Assembly (NCBI RefSeq): GCF_002237645.1
Contig: NZ_MJUZ01000051.1
Coordinates: forward strand, 1 to 64,000
Length of the DNA: 64,000 nucleotides
Source: Desulfovibrio sp. MES5
Lineage (GTDB): Bacteria; Desulfobacterota; Desulfovibrionia; Desulfovibrionales; Desulfovibrionaceae
Direction: 5' to 3'
The notes below the pieces were generated by a model, which worked only from the letters and a program-made list of their open reading frames with translations, made no database searches and was not told the DNA's origin. Within the stretch, counting starts at the first letter, position 1. Each line of letters starts with the position of its first letter. Both the position numbers and the translations under genes were made by a program. Positions 48,710 to 57,559 of this stretch are shown in pieces.

Positions 48710-48781
48710 TTAATCATCCCAGTTATCTTTTATGGCCTGAAGTACAGCGATAACAACAGGTATCCAGTTCAGGTAATTCAT
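48710..48781 (-). CDS. 23-residue small protein
   Basis: A short ORF, MNYLNWIPVVIAVLQAIKDN plus WDD. GGGAGGG stands 3 nt ahead of the ATG, one of the best ribosome sites in the accessory region. It has a hydrophobic centre and an acidic end, like a short membrane or amphipathic peptide. It lies 104 nt behind the CobT-like gene on the same strand and is closed by a hairpin, so it is probably the last gene of the cassette. Function unknown; type I toxin-like peptides look similar, but no antisense RNA was recognised. Confidence 0.5.
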   Translation of the reverse strand: MNYLNWIPVVIAVLQAIKDNWDD

Positions 48782-48885
48782 TTACCCTCCCTTCATTTAG
48801 CAGCGCTGGATGCGCCGCTTTTTGTTAAGTAAGAAGAACCGAAATATTCCCGTTCGGTACCAAGGGCTGAAATCAAGGGGAACCA

Positions 48886-50508
48886 TCATACAGCACCGCC
48901 TTTGAGCAAGGCGACCTGCAGCAGGGTAAACATGGCAGGCACCAGGTCGGGCAGATCGTTGACCACCCTGCTGGTGTGCGGCAGCAGATGCGTGATGTGT
49001 TCATCCCGAATGCCAAGGCCATAGACTTCAAAGCCAAGTTGTTGGGCCACCCCTATGGCATTGTTTGCAGCCAATGGGTTGTCCGGCATGCCGTCAGTGA
49101 TAACCAGAATCATCTTGCGGTGCTCCTTGAGGGGCAGCATGCTTTGCAAAACCCACCACAAGGCCCCAGCCAAGGGTGTGCCGTCAGAAGCCCGAATGTC
49201 GAACAAATCTGGCACCGATTGCCCATGCCGCATGATGGGGAATACAGAGTTTGTGACCGCAGTAGCGGGGAAAGCCGTAACTGCTGGATTCACGCCACGG
49301 ATACGACTCAGGGCAGTTACCACTGCATAGCAGGCCCGATTGGCAAGATTAATCGGTGCGCCAGCCATGCTGCCGCTTACGTCCAGCAGGACATGGACAG
49401 CGGTGTTTAGCCCTTGCTGCTCAGATTCTTTTTGGAAAACCCGATCATTACCAACCTGCAGACGGTGTAGCAAATTGGCATGCAGTGTTCCTCTACGCCC
49501 GATGCTGCAACGCCTCTGGGTTTGCGCCTGTAGAAATCCCTGAAGGCGAGTGCGCAGGGCAACGCTGGCCTGAAGGGCTTGCAGCTTCTGCTCTGCTGGC
49601 AAGGGGGCTGCATGTCGGGAGCCTTCCACGGCCACGGTCAGTGCGTCACCAGCGGATTCTGCGCTGCTATTGGCAAGCTCAATCGACATGATTTCGCCGA
49701 GTTGCTTGGGGAGATCCTGCGCCTCTGCATGAAACAAGGCCTTAAGCGGTAAAGCACTAGACAGTTGGACCGGTTCAGATTGCTGGTTGATTTGTGTGGC
49801 AGAATCGTTGGCTTCCCCTATCGCCCTTGGTGTGGCTCCCTGACCATTTTTATTCGTGCCTTCGCTGGTTGCAGTTGACTGAGGTGGTTCCCACTGCCTG
49901 ATACATATGGCAATTTGTCGAGCATACTCGACTGCTGCCGCAGTATCCGGGCAATGGATGTAAACCTTGACCAAGATGGCATCCAGAACCTCTATCAAGC
50001 TGGGGAAGTGCTGCTCCACGATGCTTGCCGCGTGTTGCCGTGCCGGGGTCACCTCATCCACATCCCAGGCTCGCACGGTCAACAGCACATAGTCCAAAAC
50101 AGCAAGGGCCGGGGAATCATCCCCGGCCCTTGGCTGTGCTTGCTCTACAAAGAATCGTCGTATCAGCCAGTTCAGGTTTCTCCTACAGCCAGGGAAAATG
50201 CCTGACAGCATTTTTTCAACACGCCAATCTTCAAGACAGTTGAACAAATTGAAGGTCATTGGATCAAGGTTTGCAGCTTTCAGCACGCCAAAATCTGTGT
50301 GCCGTATATGGGCAGCCTCATGGTCTGTGAACCCCTTGGCGAGCGCCAGCAATTCCGGCTCACAATCCATGGGCAATGAAGGCAAGTGGATAACCTTACC
50401 GTTGGTGCAGGCCTCCTTGCCGCCAATACGTACCTGCACCCCGTAGCGGTCACCCAGGATGGATGCCACAAGGGGCAGGCAGTTGAGTACATCTTTTGTT
50501 CGAATCAT
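48886..50508 (-). CDS. CobT-like protein: HEAAH motif plus VWA domain
   Basis: A 540-residue cytoplasmic protein started at the ATG at 50508; 67 codons further upstream overlap the previous gene and are not used. The N-terminal part holds HEAAH at 63-67, the pattern of zinc peptidases, with an acidic CLEDWRVE motif near 91-98 that could give a third ligand. Residues 205-300 are a Gln/Ser/Ala-rich linker. The C-terminal VWA domain has the MIDAS residues DVSGS at 376-380, T444 and ITDGMPDN near 470. Similar proteins are called cobaltochelatase CobT on conjugative elements, but no cobalamin gene is here. It works presumably with the AAA+ protein two genes upstream. Confidence 0.8.
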   Translation of the reverse strand: MIRTKDVLNCLPLVASILGDRYGVQVRIGGKEACTNGKVIHLPSLPMDCEPELLALAKGFTDHEAAHIRHTDFGVLKAANLDPMTFNLFNCLEDWRVEKMLSGIFPGCRRNLNWLIRRFFVEQAQPRAGDDSPALAVLDYVLLTVRAWDVDEVTPARQHAASIVEQHFPSLIEVLDAILVKVYIHCPDTAAAVEYARQIAICIRQWEPPQSTATSEGTNKNGQGATPRAIGEANDSATQINQQSEPVQLSSALPLKALFHAEAQDLPKQLGEIMSIELANSSAESAGDALTVAVEGSRHAAPLPAEQKLQALQASVALRTRLQGFLQAQTQRRCSIGRRGTLHANLLHRLQVGNDRVFQKESEQQGLNTAVHVLLDVSGSMAGAPINLANRACYAVVTALSRIRGVNPAVTAFPATAVTNSVFPIMRHGQSVPDLFDIRASDGTPLAGALWWVLQSMLPLKEHRKMILVITDGMPDNPLAANNAIGVAQQLGFEVYGLGIRDEHITHLLPHTSRVVNDLPDLVPAMFTLLQVALLKGGAV

Positions 50509-50512
50509 GGAG

Positions 50513-51550
50513 TCACCACAGGCCCAGGCTGGGGATGGCATGATGAGGCAACGGGCTGTCAACCACGGGAATCTCAGGCAGGATGGGTTCATCGTCCATT
50601 TCTCCATCCACGGTGCTGTCCACCCGTCCAGCAGGATCATCCGGCTCGGATACGCACGCTGGACCAGCCAGCAGAGCATCCAGCACAAAGGCCGGGCCAT
50701 AGCCCTCAATGACCTTCTGAGCGTGGCCTACAAGGGCAGTACTGTCCTTGAGCAGGCAGACCAGCCCCTGCAACAGCAGCAGGTCTGTACCGGTGATGTT
50801 GCCCTTCTTGGGCATGCGCAACAGTGCAGCCTGCACGATGTCAGCCACCGGGGCCACATGCGGCTCTACGAAGGACAGACTCGTGAGCTTGGCGTGCAAG
50901 GTCCGCAGGGGCGAAAGGGCTTTGTGGGTTACTTCCGTCTTGCCGTGGTACACCCTGCGCCAGATGTCTTCGGCAGACTTGGCCACTTCGCCAAAGAGCG
51001 TGCCGCCGAGGGCCTGCACTTCTTCTGCCAGCCCTGCTTCCAGCACAGCGGTATTGTCCGAGTGCTGCTCCAGCGGAGCCACCCTGTACAGCTGCCAGCG
51101 AAAATCCATGCGGGCGCGCACATAGTCCGGCCCCACGATGGAATTGCGGATAATTGCGCCCCAGTGGTGGTGCTTCTCAATCCAGGCCTGTACATTCTGG
51201 TCGTAACCAGCCAGAAAGGCTTCTTTTTCTCTCTGAAAGTCGTTGCGGATGCTGCAAAGCTCCTGCACGATTTCACCGGCTTTTTCTTCAGGGATGGCCC
51301 AGCCGGACATAAACCGTACACCTTGCCGGTCAAGGTAGTTGAAGGCGCGGGCTTTGAGTGTGCCGAACACCTTGAGGTTTTCCGGGTCGGCAATGCGCTT
51401 TGAGCCCAAAGAAGCCAGATCTTCAGGGGGCAGTTCTGCGCCGCCCAGGTCTTCCTGACTCATTTTACGACGGGCAGACCACAGGCTGACGTTGAGGTTG
51501 AGGGCCAGCAAGTTGTCCAAAATACGAATGTCAGAAACAAGTTGTGCCAT
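50513..51550 (-). CDS. DUF3150 protein
   Basis: A 345-residue soluble, mostly helical protein placed between the AAA+ and VWA genes. I assign it to DUF3150 by context and general look (LDNLLALNLNVSLWSARRKM at the start, an internal Lys/Gln-rich helical part, an acidic Pro-rich tail from about 300). No catalytic motif is visible. It ends 4 nt before the CobT-like start, so the two are coupled. It may be an adaptor of the ATPase-VWA pair. Confidence 0.65.
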   Translation of the reverse strand: MAQLVSDIRILDNLLALNLNVSLWSARRKMSQEDLGGAELPPEDLASLGSKRIADPENLKVFGTLKARAFNYLDRQGVRFMSGWAIPEEKAGEIVQELCSIRNDFQREKEAFLAGYDQNVQAWIEKHHHWGAIIRNSIVGPDYVRARMDFRWQLYRVAPLEQHSDNTAVLEAGLAEEVQALGGTLFGEVAKSAEDIWRRVYHGKTEVTHKALSPLRTLHAKLTSLSFVEPHVAPVADIVQAALLRMPKKGNITGTDLLLLQGLVCLLKDSTALVGHAQKVIEGYGPAFVLDALLAGPACVSEPDDPAGRVDSTVDGEMDDEPILPEIPVVDSPLPHHAIPSLGLW

Positions 51551-51559
51551 AGTAGCCTC

Positions 51560-52888
51560 CTAGAATGAGCTTCTTGTTGTATTGAGGGAGTAGCCTTCTT
51601 TGATTTTCTTTTCTGCGCGTGCTTCAAGCTCCATCACGGAATTGTTGCCCTCACAGTTTTCGGCGGGAATAAAATGCTGCTGGCCAACGGTGTCCGGCTT
51701 GCCCCACTTTAGCGTGAGCCCAGCAGGGCTAGCCTCGCCGATCCAGAACTTGCCGTCCTGCTTTTTGCCGGAAAGATTGTGGATTACCTGAAGATGAACG
51801 AGGGTCTTGGTCACTGTCGGTGTGTGGTGCAGATGGCCACGCATGAAGCGTAGGGCTTGCTCGCCTTGCAGGGTTTCTGCTTCAGGCGTTTCTTTTTTGG
51901 GGGCCTCACCTTCCATCTGCTGCGGGAACATACGCTGAGCCAGCTCGTGCAGCATGGCGCGTGTTTCACGGCTTGCACGGTAGGCCAGAGCCCGGTCAAG
52001 GGCGTAGGTTACAGGCTGTACGCCCTGATGGGCTAGCGGCTGAAAGCGAACGGTCAGATCACCCCAGCGCAATAAACTGCGCGTGGAGAATGTTACTTCA
52101 ATGGTATTGGTCAGATTGCTGGTAGAGGACTCGCCCATGAACAGCTTGCGAACCTCATTGGCGTAGTCCACCATGGTGGCGCACAACGATTCGGGTAGCG
52201 AATGGAAGCGCCGGGCAAGCAGGCTTTTTTCCACATCGGCAGAGGGATAGCCCACTTCGCAGATGGTGAAGCGGTCCAGCCATGCAAGGTTCTGCCGCTG
52301 GGTGCCCTGGTAGAGGCCGGTGTCGTCGCCACCGCCATTGGTATTGGCCGTGGCAACCAGACGGAACATGGGGTGTGGCACAATCAGTTCGCCGCCGTTT
52401 TCCGCCAGGCACAGGGGGGAGCCGTCAAGCACGCTGTTCAGGCCTGCTGCAATTTCAGGGGATGTCAGGTCGATCTCATTCAGCAGCAGAAGTGCCCCGT
52501 AACGCATGGCAAGCGCAAGCGGGCCGTATTCAAAGGTCATGTTGCTGTTTTTGACTGTCAGGTGACCAACCAGGTCGGCAAATTCCAGCCGCCCATGTCC
52601 GGTAACCTCAAAGACAGGATAGTTAAGCCTGGCTGCCAGCTGCTTGATGCATGTCGTCTTACCGCAGCCTGTGGGGCCGAAGACGTACAGCGGTTCCTGT
52701 GGGTTGAGAAACCAGACCACAACGTCACGGCTGGACTCATGGAAGATATATTCGTGGTCAATAGCCGGGGTGTAGGCCGAAGGGACGGCGAAGCCTCTGA
52801 CAGTGGTGCCGGATGGTTTGCCGCTGAAGACCTGACCGGCATCAAGATCCGTGGGCTGCAGCTTACAAAGGTCGTTGATATTATTCAT
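51560..52888 (-). CDS. MoxR/CobS-like AAA+ ATPase
   Basis: A 442-residue AAA+ protein. Walker A is FGPTGCGKTTC at 70-80, Walker B is ALLLLNEID at 132-140 with Asn in place of the usual Asp, and RLVATANTNG carries the sensor 1 region. The C-terminal 130 residues are an extra part ending in Lys/Glu-rich sequence. MoxR/CobS ATPases usually remodel or insert metals with a VWA partner, here two genes downstream. It follows the nuclease gene after 92 nt that contain a GCCCC/GGGGC hairpin. Despite the family name there is no sign of a cobalamin role. Confidence 0.85.
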   Translation of the reverse strand: MNNINDLCKLQPTDLDAGQVFSGKPSGTTVRGFAVPSAYTPAIDHEYIFHESSRDVVVWFLNPQEPLYVFGPTGCGKTTCIKQLAARLNYPVFEVTGHGRLEFADLVGHLTVKNSNMTFEYGPLALAMRYGALLLLNEIDLTSPEIAAGLNSVLDGSPLCLAENGGELIVPHPMFRLVATANTNGGGDDTGLYQGTQRQNLAWLDRFTICEVGYPSADVEKSLLARRFHSLPESLCATMVDYANEVRKLFMGESSTSNLTNTIEVTFSTRSLLRWGDLTVRFQPLAHQGVQPVTYALDRALAYRASRETRAMLHELAQRMFPQQMEGEAPKKETPEAETLQGEQALRFMRGHLHHTPTVTKTLVHLQVIHNLSGKKQDGKFWIGEASPAGLTLKWGKPDTVGQQHFIPAENCEGNNSVMELEARAEKKIKEGYSLNTTRSSF

Positions 52889-52906
52889 GCATAGCTCCTT
52901 AAAACG

Positions 52907-52927
52907 AAAACTGCCCCAGTGCGGGGC
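52907..52927 (-). promoter_or_regulatory. Hairpin ahead of AAA+ gene
   Basis: GCCCC-AGT-GCGGGGC-type stem about 20 nt upstream of the AAA+ start codon. Two other genes of the cassette are preceded by a similar hairpin. Confidence 0.4.
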
Positions 52928-52980
52928 GGTTGTAGTGAATGTGATAAAAGTGAGGGGGATGGCTATCAGCTAAACATCTT

Positions 52981-54144
52981 TCAGTTTATGGGCGAAATGC
53001 TCAATTTTTCGAAAGGTGAGCCCGTACGCTCACAGCGGGCCAGCAAGGCGTTTACGTCGATGTCTCCCAAATGCTCCGCATGAAAAATCTCGGTCAACTC
53101 CTCCCGCAGAGCATCCTTGTCCAACGTGGTTCGACCTGCTGTCACAGACATGCGGAATCGGTAGTTTCCCGTGTCTACCCAATCCCGTGTGCCAGCCTGG
53201 CGGTGAACAAGTTTGAGCACAGTTTCCATCTCTTTGATTTCGCTATCTAAAGCGGTGCGCTGCTCCTTGAGGGCAGCCAGTTTTTCCAGTGCTGGCTCCC
53301 ATTGGGGCATCTGCACCCCCTGTGGGAACTTGGGGCAGTCGCCGTTATATTCACAGTACGAACAGATTGGGTAAAAGCCTTGAGCGCAATTCACCTGCGC
53401 CAGAGTTAATTGCCCAGTCCGGAATTCAGTCAACTCACCCCAAAGCTGTGTTGCATGGTCAAGGGCCGTATTCAGCATGGGCTGATTGAAAATGTAGGGG
53501 CCAAAGGTGGTCACGTCCTTCATAGAAAGGTAGAGCAACCATGCCTCCAGGCTTGCCGCGTCAGCATGCTTGGGCAGTTGAAGGCCAAGTTGGGCACGGC
53601 AAAGCTGAGGGAAGGTCATCTTTTCATGCAAAAGCGTGCCATCCTCAGCACGCAGGCTGAACACTGGTTTGCTCCATGCTTTTGTCAGAAGACCGATTTG
53701 GCCATGCAGCTGCAGCAGATGGGAATCGTGCGGCGAAGCAGGCAGTTTGTCTGTGCTTTTAACTTCCAGAATCCGTATGGCATTGACGGGCGCACCCCAG
53801 ACCAGCACAAAATCAAGGTGGGCTTTAATGGGCACGCCCTGATGCTGCCAGTTGATCTCAAGCTGGGGCAGTACATGCAGGCCCAGCGATGTCAGAGCTT
53901 GCCCAACCCCAGATTCAAACCAGTGCCCGCGCTGCAAGGTCAAAAGGCGCTCCAGACTGTCAGCGGTGGGCAGCACCTTGCGGGCAAGAGCGGCACGAGG
54001 ACATTCCCAGTGCTGGCCGATGTCGCTCATACCCACATATGTGGACCTGTCGCCCAGATGGGCGGCTGTACTTTGTTGAGAGACAGTCTGCAGCCCCTGT
54101 CTGATTAACGCTCGCAATCCTTCCGTGCGGTCCCTCTGTTCCAT
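52981..54144 (-). CDS. Cas4/RecB-like Fe-S nuclease
   Basis: A 387-residue PD-(D/E)XK nuclease. The active-site residues are D111 (HLDFVLVWG) and E127-x-K129 (RILEVKS). Cysteines C48, C261, C264 and C270 (ECPRA and CSYCEYNGDC) match the split Fe-S cluster of Cas4 and AddB nucleases. A coiled-coil stretch and basic helix follow (about 275-330). Next to an ERF annealing protein it probably acts as the 5'-3' exonuclease that makes ssDNA for recombination. No CRISPR array or other cas gene is present, so a Cas4 role in adaptation is unlikely. Confidence 0.8.
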   Translation of the reverse strand: MEQRDRTEGLRALIRQGLQTVSQQSTAAHLGDRSTYVGMSDIGQHWECPRAALARKVLPTADSLERLLTLQRGHWFESGVGQALTSLGLHVLPQLEINWQHQGVPIKAHLDFVLVWGAPVNAIRILEVKSTDKLPASPHDSHLLQLHGQIGLLTKAWSKPVFSLRAEDGTLLHEKMTFPQLCRAQLGLQLPKHADAASLEAWLLYLSMKDVTTFGPYIFNQPMLNTALDHATQLWGELTEFRTGQLTLAQVNCAQGFYPICSYCEYNGDCPKFPQGVQMPQWEPALEKLAALKEQRTALDSEIKEMETVLKLVHRQAGTRDWVDTGNYRFRMSVTAGRTTLDKDALREELTEIFHAEHLGDIDVNALLARCERTGSPFEKLSISPIN

Positions 54145-54165
54145 GGTTTAGTCTCCATAAACGCG

Positions 54166-54192
54166 AGAGGGCCGCCATCAGGCAGCCCTCTC
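54166..54192 (-). promoter_or_regulatory. Hairpin ahead of nuclease gene
   Basis: GAGAGGGC and GCCCTCTC arms between the ERF stop and the nuclease start. It may be a partial terminator or RNA processing site in the cassette transcript. Confidence 0.4.
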
Positions 54193-54212
54193 ACTCAGTG
54201 TTTTGATTTTCA

Positions 54213-54914
54213 CTATGCGGCGTCGGCATACTTCCACCACATCTTGCGTTGGGCATTCCATTTGAAGCCTGCCCCCATAAGCAGCTCTTTCTTTGGCTGA
54301 GTATGCCCGGTGGCGATGATGCAAGAGCGTCCGTCCTGGGCTGTAACTTGCTGGTAGGTGACGCCTTCAATCGGTGGAAGGCTTTCAAGGCTGGCTGACG
54401 GGCGATTTGAAGGGGTTGAAATGCTGTTCGTGATGAATGGGTCGCGTTGTCGATTTTTTTGCGATTCAGGAGTGATTGTGGGCAATTTTGGCCGTGTAGG
54501 AGATTTTTTACCATTTTTAGCCCCTTCGCCATCATCATCTTCAGTTACCATGCCCAACATGGCGGTTAGAGCGTAGCGCCGGGCATAGGTAATTGCCGAT
54601 CCCATGCCCTGCGGATCGGCCTTGGGCAGAGGAACTACGGCCAAAGAACTTTGCCACTGACCAGACTCTGCATGCGTCAGTTTGGTAACCAGCCCTATGG
54701 TGTTGGGCTGTTCAACAGGCACCGGGTACTGGCACAGCCAGATGCCATTTTCGATGAGCGCATCACGGCAGGCGTCCATGACGCTGTTGAGGCTGGCGTA
54801 CCAGCTTTTGGTAAAAGGATTTTCAGCATCCTTGGCCATAGGTTGCACGGTGCGCTGGACGTTGAGCAAGGCCTTGGCCAAGTCGGTGATGCTTTCTGAT
54901 TGGTATTGGTTCAT
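54213..54914 (-). CDS. ERF-family ssDNA-annealing protein
   Basis: A 233-residue recombinase of the ERF family, which pairs complementary single strands in phage-type recombination. The family block AENPFTKSWYASLNSVMDACRD is at 30-51 and the central PQGMGSAITYARRYALTAMLGM at about 103-124. The C-terminal part is Pro/Ser-rich and then ends in a KELLMGAGFKWNAQRKMWWK module. The ATG at 54914 follows AAGGAG by 9 nt. It is first in the minus-strand cassette. Confidence 0.88.
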   Translation of the reverse strand: MNQYQSESITDLAKALLNVQRTVQPMAKDAENPFTKSWYASLNSVMDACRDALIENGIWLCQYPVPVEQPNTIGLVTKLTHAESGQWQSSLAVVPLPKADPQGMGSAITYARRYALTAMLGMVTEDDDGEGAKNGKKSPTRPKLPTITPESQKNRQRDPFITNSISTPSNRPSASLESLPPIEGVTYQQVTAQDGRSCIIATGHTQPKKELLMGAGFKWNAQRKMWWKYADAA

Positions 54915-55199
54915 ATGAAAATTCTCCTTGGATAGCAAAATGACAAACCCCGCCCAGCTTAGCGCTGGACAGGGTTTTCAGGTTGTTTGAAATCTTACTA
55001 TGGTGTTCTTGAAAGAATAATATATTCTTAAACTTGGATGAATAACAATTTTAGCTACCTGGGGGTGCTTTCGTAGGTCTATCTTCTGCGTTTCGTTCTT
55101 AGATTCATATGTCAAGATTGACGGGTTTAAAGCAGAGTATAGAGGTGGTCCCCATTGTTCGGACAGCAGACAGCGATTCGTTAGCTTGTTTTTCCCTTA
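54915..55199. other. Cassette upstream region
   Basis: Contains a hairpin near 54944-54978 (AACCCC, GCCCAGC/GCTGG arms) ahead of the ERF gene and then AT-rich sequence up to the IS remnant. The cassette promoter should lie here; I found no convincing -35/-10 pair. Confidence 0.4.
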
Positions 55200-56140
55200 T
55201 CAGGCTGCCTTTACAAGCCCTTGTTCGTAGTAAGTGTCCGGAGGCAAGCCTCCCAAGCTGCTGTGAGGCCGGAGCCGATTGTAAAAGTCGATCCATCTGC
55301 CGATTTCGGCACGAGCTTGGGAGCCGGTTTCAAAAGCGTGCAGATACACGCATTCATACTTGAGCGAGCGCCAGAGGAGTTCGATGAAGACATTGTCCAG
55401 CCAGCGGCCACGGCCATCCATGGAAATGCGGATACCGTTCTCCCGCAAGACATTGGTGAACGCGAAGCTAGTGAATTGGCTGCCTTGCTCGGTGTTGAAG
55501 ATATCGGGTTTGCCGTGGTTCGCCAAGGCTTCTTCCAGGGCCGCGACACAAAAATCCGCGTCCATGGTGTTGGAAAGTCTCCAGGACAGCACCTTGTTAC
55601 TGCGCCAGTCCATAACGGCCACCAGGTACAAAAATCCTTTTGCGCATGGGGATGTACGTGATATTCGCTCACCAGACCTGATTGGGTCTGGTGATGGACA
55701 ATCCCCGCAAGAGATACAGGTAGCGCGTATGCTCTGGATGAGGAATACTGGTTTTGGGCTTTTGGTACACCGCCATCAGCCCCATCAGGCGCATAAGACG
55801 CCGAACGCGTTTTCTGCCCACGCTATAGCCCAGCAGACCAGATAATCACGCATCTGGCGCACTCCTAGGAACGGCCATTCGGTAAAGGCTCTGTCGATTT
55901 CCTGCATAAGAACAAGAGTCAGGGCCGAATTCGCCTTTGGGCACATAATTAATACAGGCCGGGACGGGCTATTTTGAGCAGAGCGCATTGACGAACCATA
56001 CTGAGCTGCGCATGGCTGGAATCAACCATGCTCTGCCTGCGGGAGACGCTCACCGCACGCAAAAAGCCCCTCAGACAACCTGGTCTGCACCCCGTGCGTT
56101 GGGCGTTCTGAGGGGCTTGGCCAGCGTTTTGGTGGAGCAA
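55200..56140 (-). pseudogene. IS3-family transposase remnant
   Basis: The last 143 residues (55200-55631) are an intact-looking DDE C-terminal part (YLVAVMDWRSNKVLSWRLSN, then IFNTEQGSQFTS and WIDFYNRLRPHSSLGG). Upstream, family pieces appear in other frames: QCALLKIARPGLY at about 55950-56050 and EWPFLGVRQMRDYL at about 55850. At least two frameshifts therefore break orfB. No complete orfA or clear terminal inverted repeats were found, so the element is dead. Left end behind the ERF cassette, right end near the Fic gene. Confidence 0.8.
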
Positions 56141-56244
56141 ACAGCGCTCGACCGCAACTCAGTCTCAAGCTTCAATCTTCCCCGTAACACATTGAAAAAC
56201 AAGGGATTCACATAGGAAGTCAAGTCGAGCCCCAAGTTCCCACC

Positions 56245-56370
56245 GAGGAAGCAACTTTTCTCTCCCGATTTCCAAGCTCCGGACGAGGATGCTGGGTTTG
56301 CAACCCGCGCGGATACCAGGAACAATCTCCCAACGAATCTGATTCGATTCCGAAAACCGGAATCGAACTG
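56245..56370. repeat. Diverged direct repeat, left copy
   Basis: Resembles 58135-58305: shared pieces include CTCCC-GATTTCC, CGGACGAGG, CGGGTTGCA-like, and near the end TTCGA-TCCGGTTTTCGG/GAATCGAA-like words. The pair flanks the Fic gene and its upstream region. Confidence 0.45.
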
Positions 56371-56372
56371 GC

Positions 56373-57542
56373 CTACCTGCCCGGCAGTTCCGTACCGCGA
56401 CTCATGATCTCGATATAGCCCGCATAGCTGAACAGGCGGTTGCGTTTCTGGGCGGTCAGCTCCTTGACGATGCCAAGCTGCTCGAGGTGACCGAGCGCCT
56501 TGTTGACCGTGGCCGGGGTGATGCCGGTCTTCTCCACCAGCGAGCCCGAGGTGGCGATGGGATGCTCCATGAGTGCCCGGTGAACCTGCAGGGTGGATGA
56601 AGCCGCCCGTCCCAGCCCACTGATCTTGTCACGGTCCTGGTTCGACAGGTCGAGGAGCTGCTGGGCCGTTTCCACCGCCTGGGTGGCAGTGACGATCACG
56701 GCCTCAGCAAAGAAGTCGAGCCAGGCTTCCCAATCACCGGTCATGCGCACGTTGTTGAGCAGTTCGTAGTAATACTGGCGGTGCGTCTTGAAATAGAGGC
56801 TGAGGTAGAGCATCGGCTCCCGCAGCACTTTCTGCTCGCACAGGAGCAGCGCGATCAGCAGACGACCCAGACGGCCATTACCATCTAGGAACGGGTGGAT
56901 CGTCTCGAACTGCACATGGGCCAGCGCCGCCTTGAGCAGTACCGGGGTCGGCTCCGGCTGGTCGTGGAGGAAAAGCTCCAGCTTGCTCATGCACTCCAGC
57001 ACTTCTTCGGCAGGCGGTGGAACAAAGGCCGCGTTGCCCGGCCGGGTGCCGCCGATCCAGTTCTGGCTGCGCCGAAATTCCCCTGGGGTCTGATTGCTGC
57101 CCCGGCCCTTCTTCAGCAGCACACCGTGGATCTCACGGAACAGCCGCAGCGACAGCGGTAGCCCTTCCTCCAGCAGGCGCAGGCCATGGTCGAGGGCCGC
57201 AACATAGTTACTGACCTCCCGCACGTCATCCAGCGGAACGCCGGGCTCTTGATCCAGTTCGAACAGCAGCAGATCCGACAGGGACGACTGCGTTCCCTCG
57301 ATCATCGAGGAGAGCACCGCTTCCTTACGGACGTACATATAAAGGAACAGCGAGGTGTCCGGTAGCAGGGTCGAGACGCTGTCCAGCCGCCCGAGCGCCA
57401 GCAGCGCCTGATCGAACTTGCTGCGCAGCTCCGCCGTCCACTCGATGGCTGGACGTGGCGGCAGCGGCGCGGGCACGAAGGCCTGGGCCTTCTCACCCAC
57501 CGTCGATATGGTCACGTATCTGCCTTGGAGTTCTCGCTTCAT
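56373..57542 (-). CDS. Fic-domain AMPylase, class II, with winged helix
   Basis: Fic proteins transfer AMP or similar groups to target proteins. The 389-residue product has the inhibitory motif S-x3-E-G (SSMIEG at 78-83), which marks class II self-inhibited Fic, and the active loop HPFLDGNGRLGR at 216-227 with the catalytic His. The C-terminal 90 residues look like a winged helix-turn-helix (LVEKTGITPATVNKALGHLE), so it may regulate its own gene. Codon use is GC-rich. No antitoxin gene is adjacent, as expected for class II. Confidence 0.9.
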   Translation of the reverse strand: MKRELQGRYVTISTVGEKAQAFVPAPLPPRPAIEWTAELRSKFDQALLALGRLDSVSTLLPDTSLFLYMYVRKEAVLSSMIEGTQSSLSDLLLFELDQEPGVPLDDVREVSNYVAALDHGLRLLEEGLPLSLRLFREIHGVLLKKGRGSNQTPGEFRRSQNWIGGTRPGNAAFVPPPAEEVLECMSKLELFLHDQPEPTPVLLKAALAHVQFETIHPFLDGNGRLGRLLIALLLCEQKVLREPMLYLSLYFKTHRQYYYELLNNVRMTGDWEAWLDFFAEAVIVTATQAVETAQQLLDLSNQDRDKISGLGRAASSTLQVHRALMEHPIATSGSLVEKTGITPATVNKALGHLEQLGIVKELTAQKRNRLFSYAGYIEIMSRGTELPGR

Positions 57543-57559
57543 CCTGCCCGCCTCGAACC

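Noticed and set aside
48886..52888. Cobalamin cobaltochelatase genes cobS/cobT
   Set aside because: The ATPase and VWA families match by name, but no cobN or other cobalamin gene is present and the neighbours are recombination genes.
52981..54144. CRISPR-associated Cas4
   Set aside because: The Fe-S nuclease pattern fits Cas4, but no repeat array or cas1/cas2 exists in the window and the neighbours are recombination genes.
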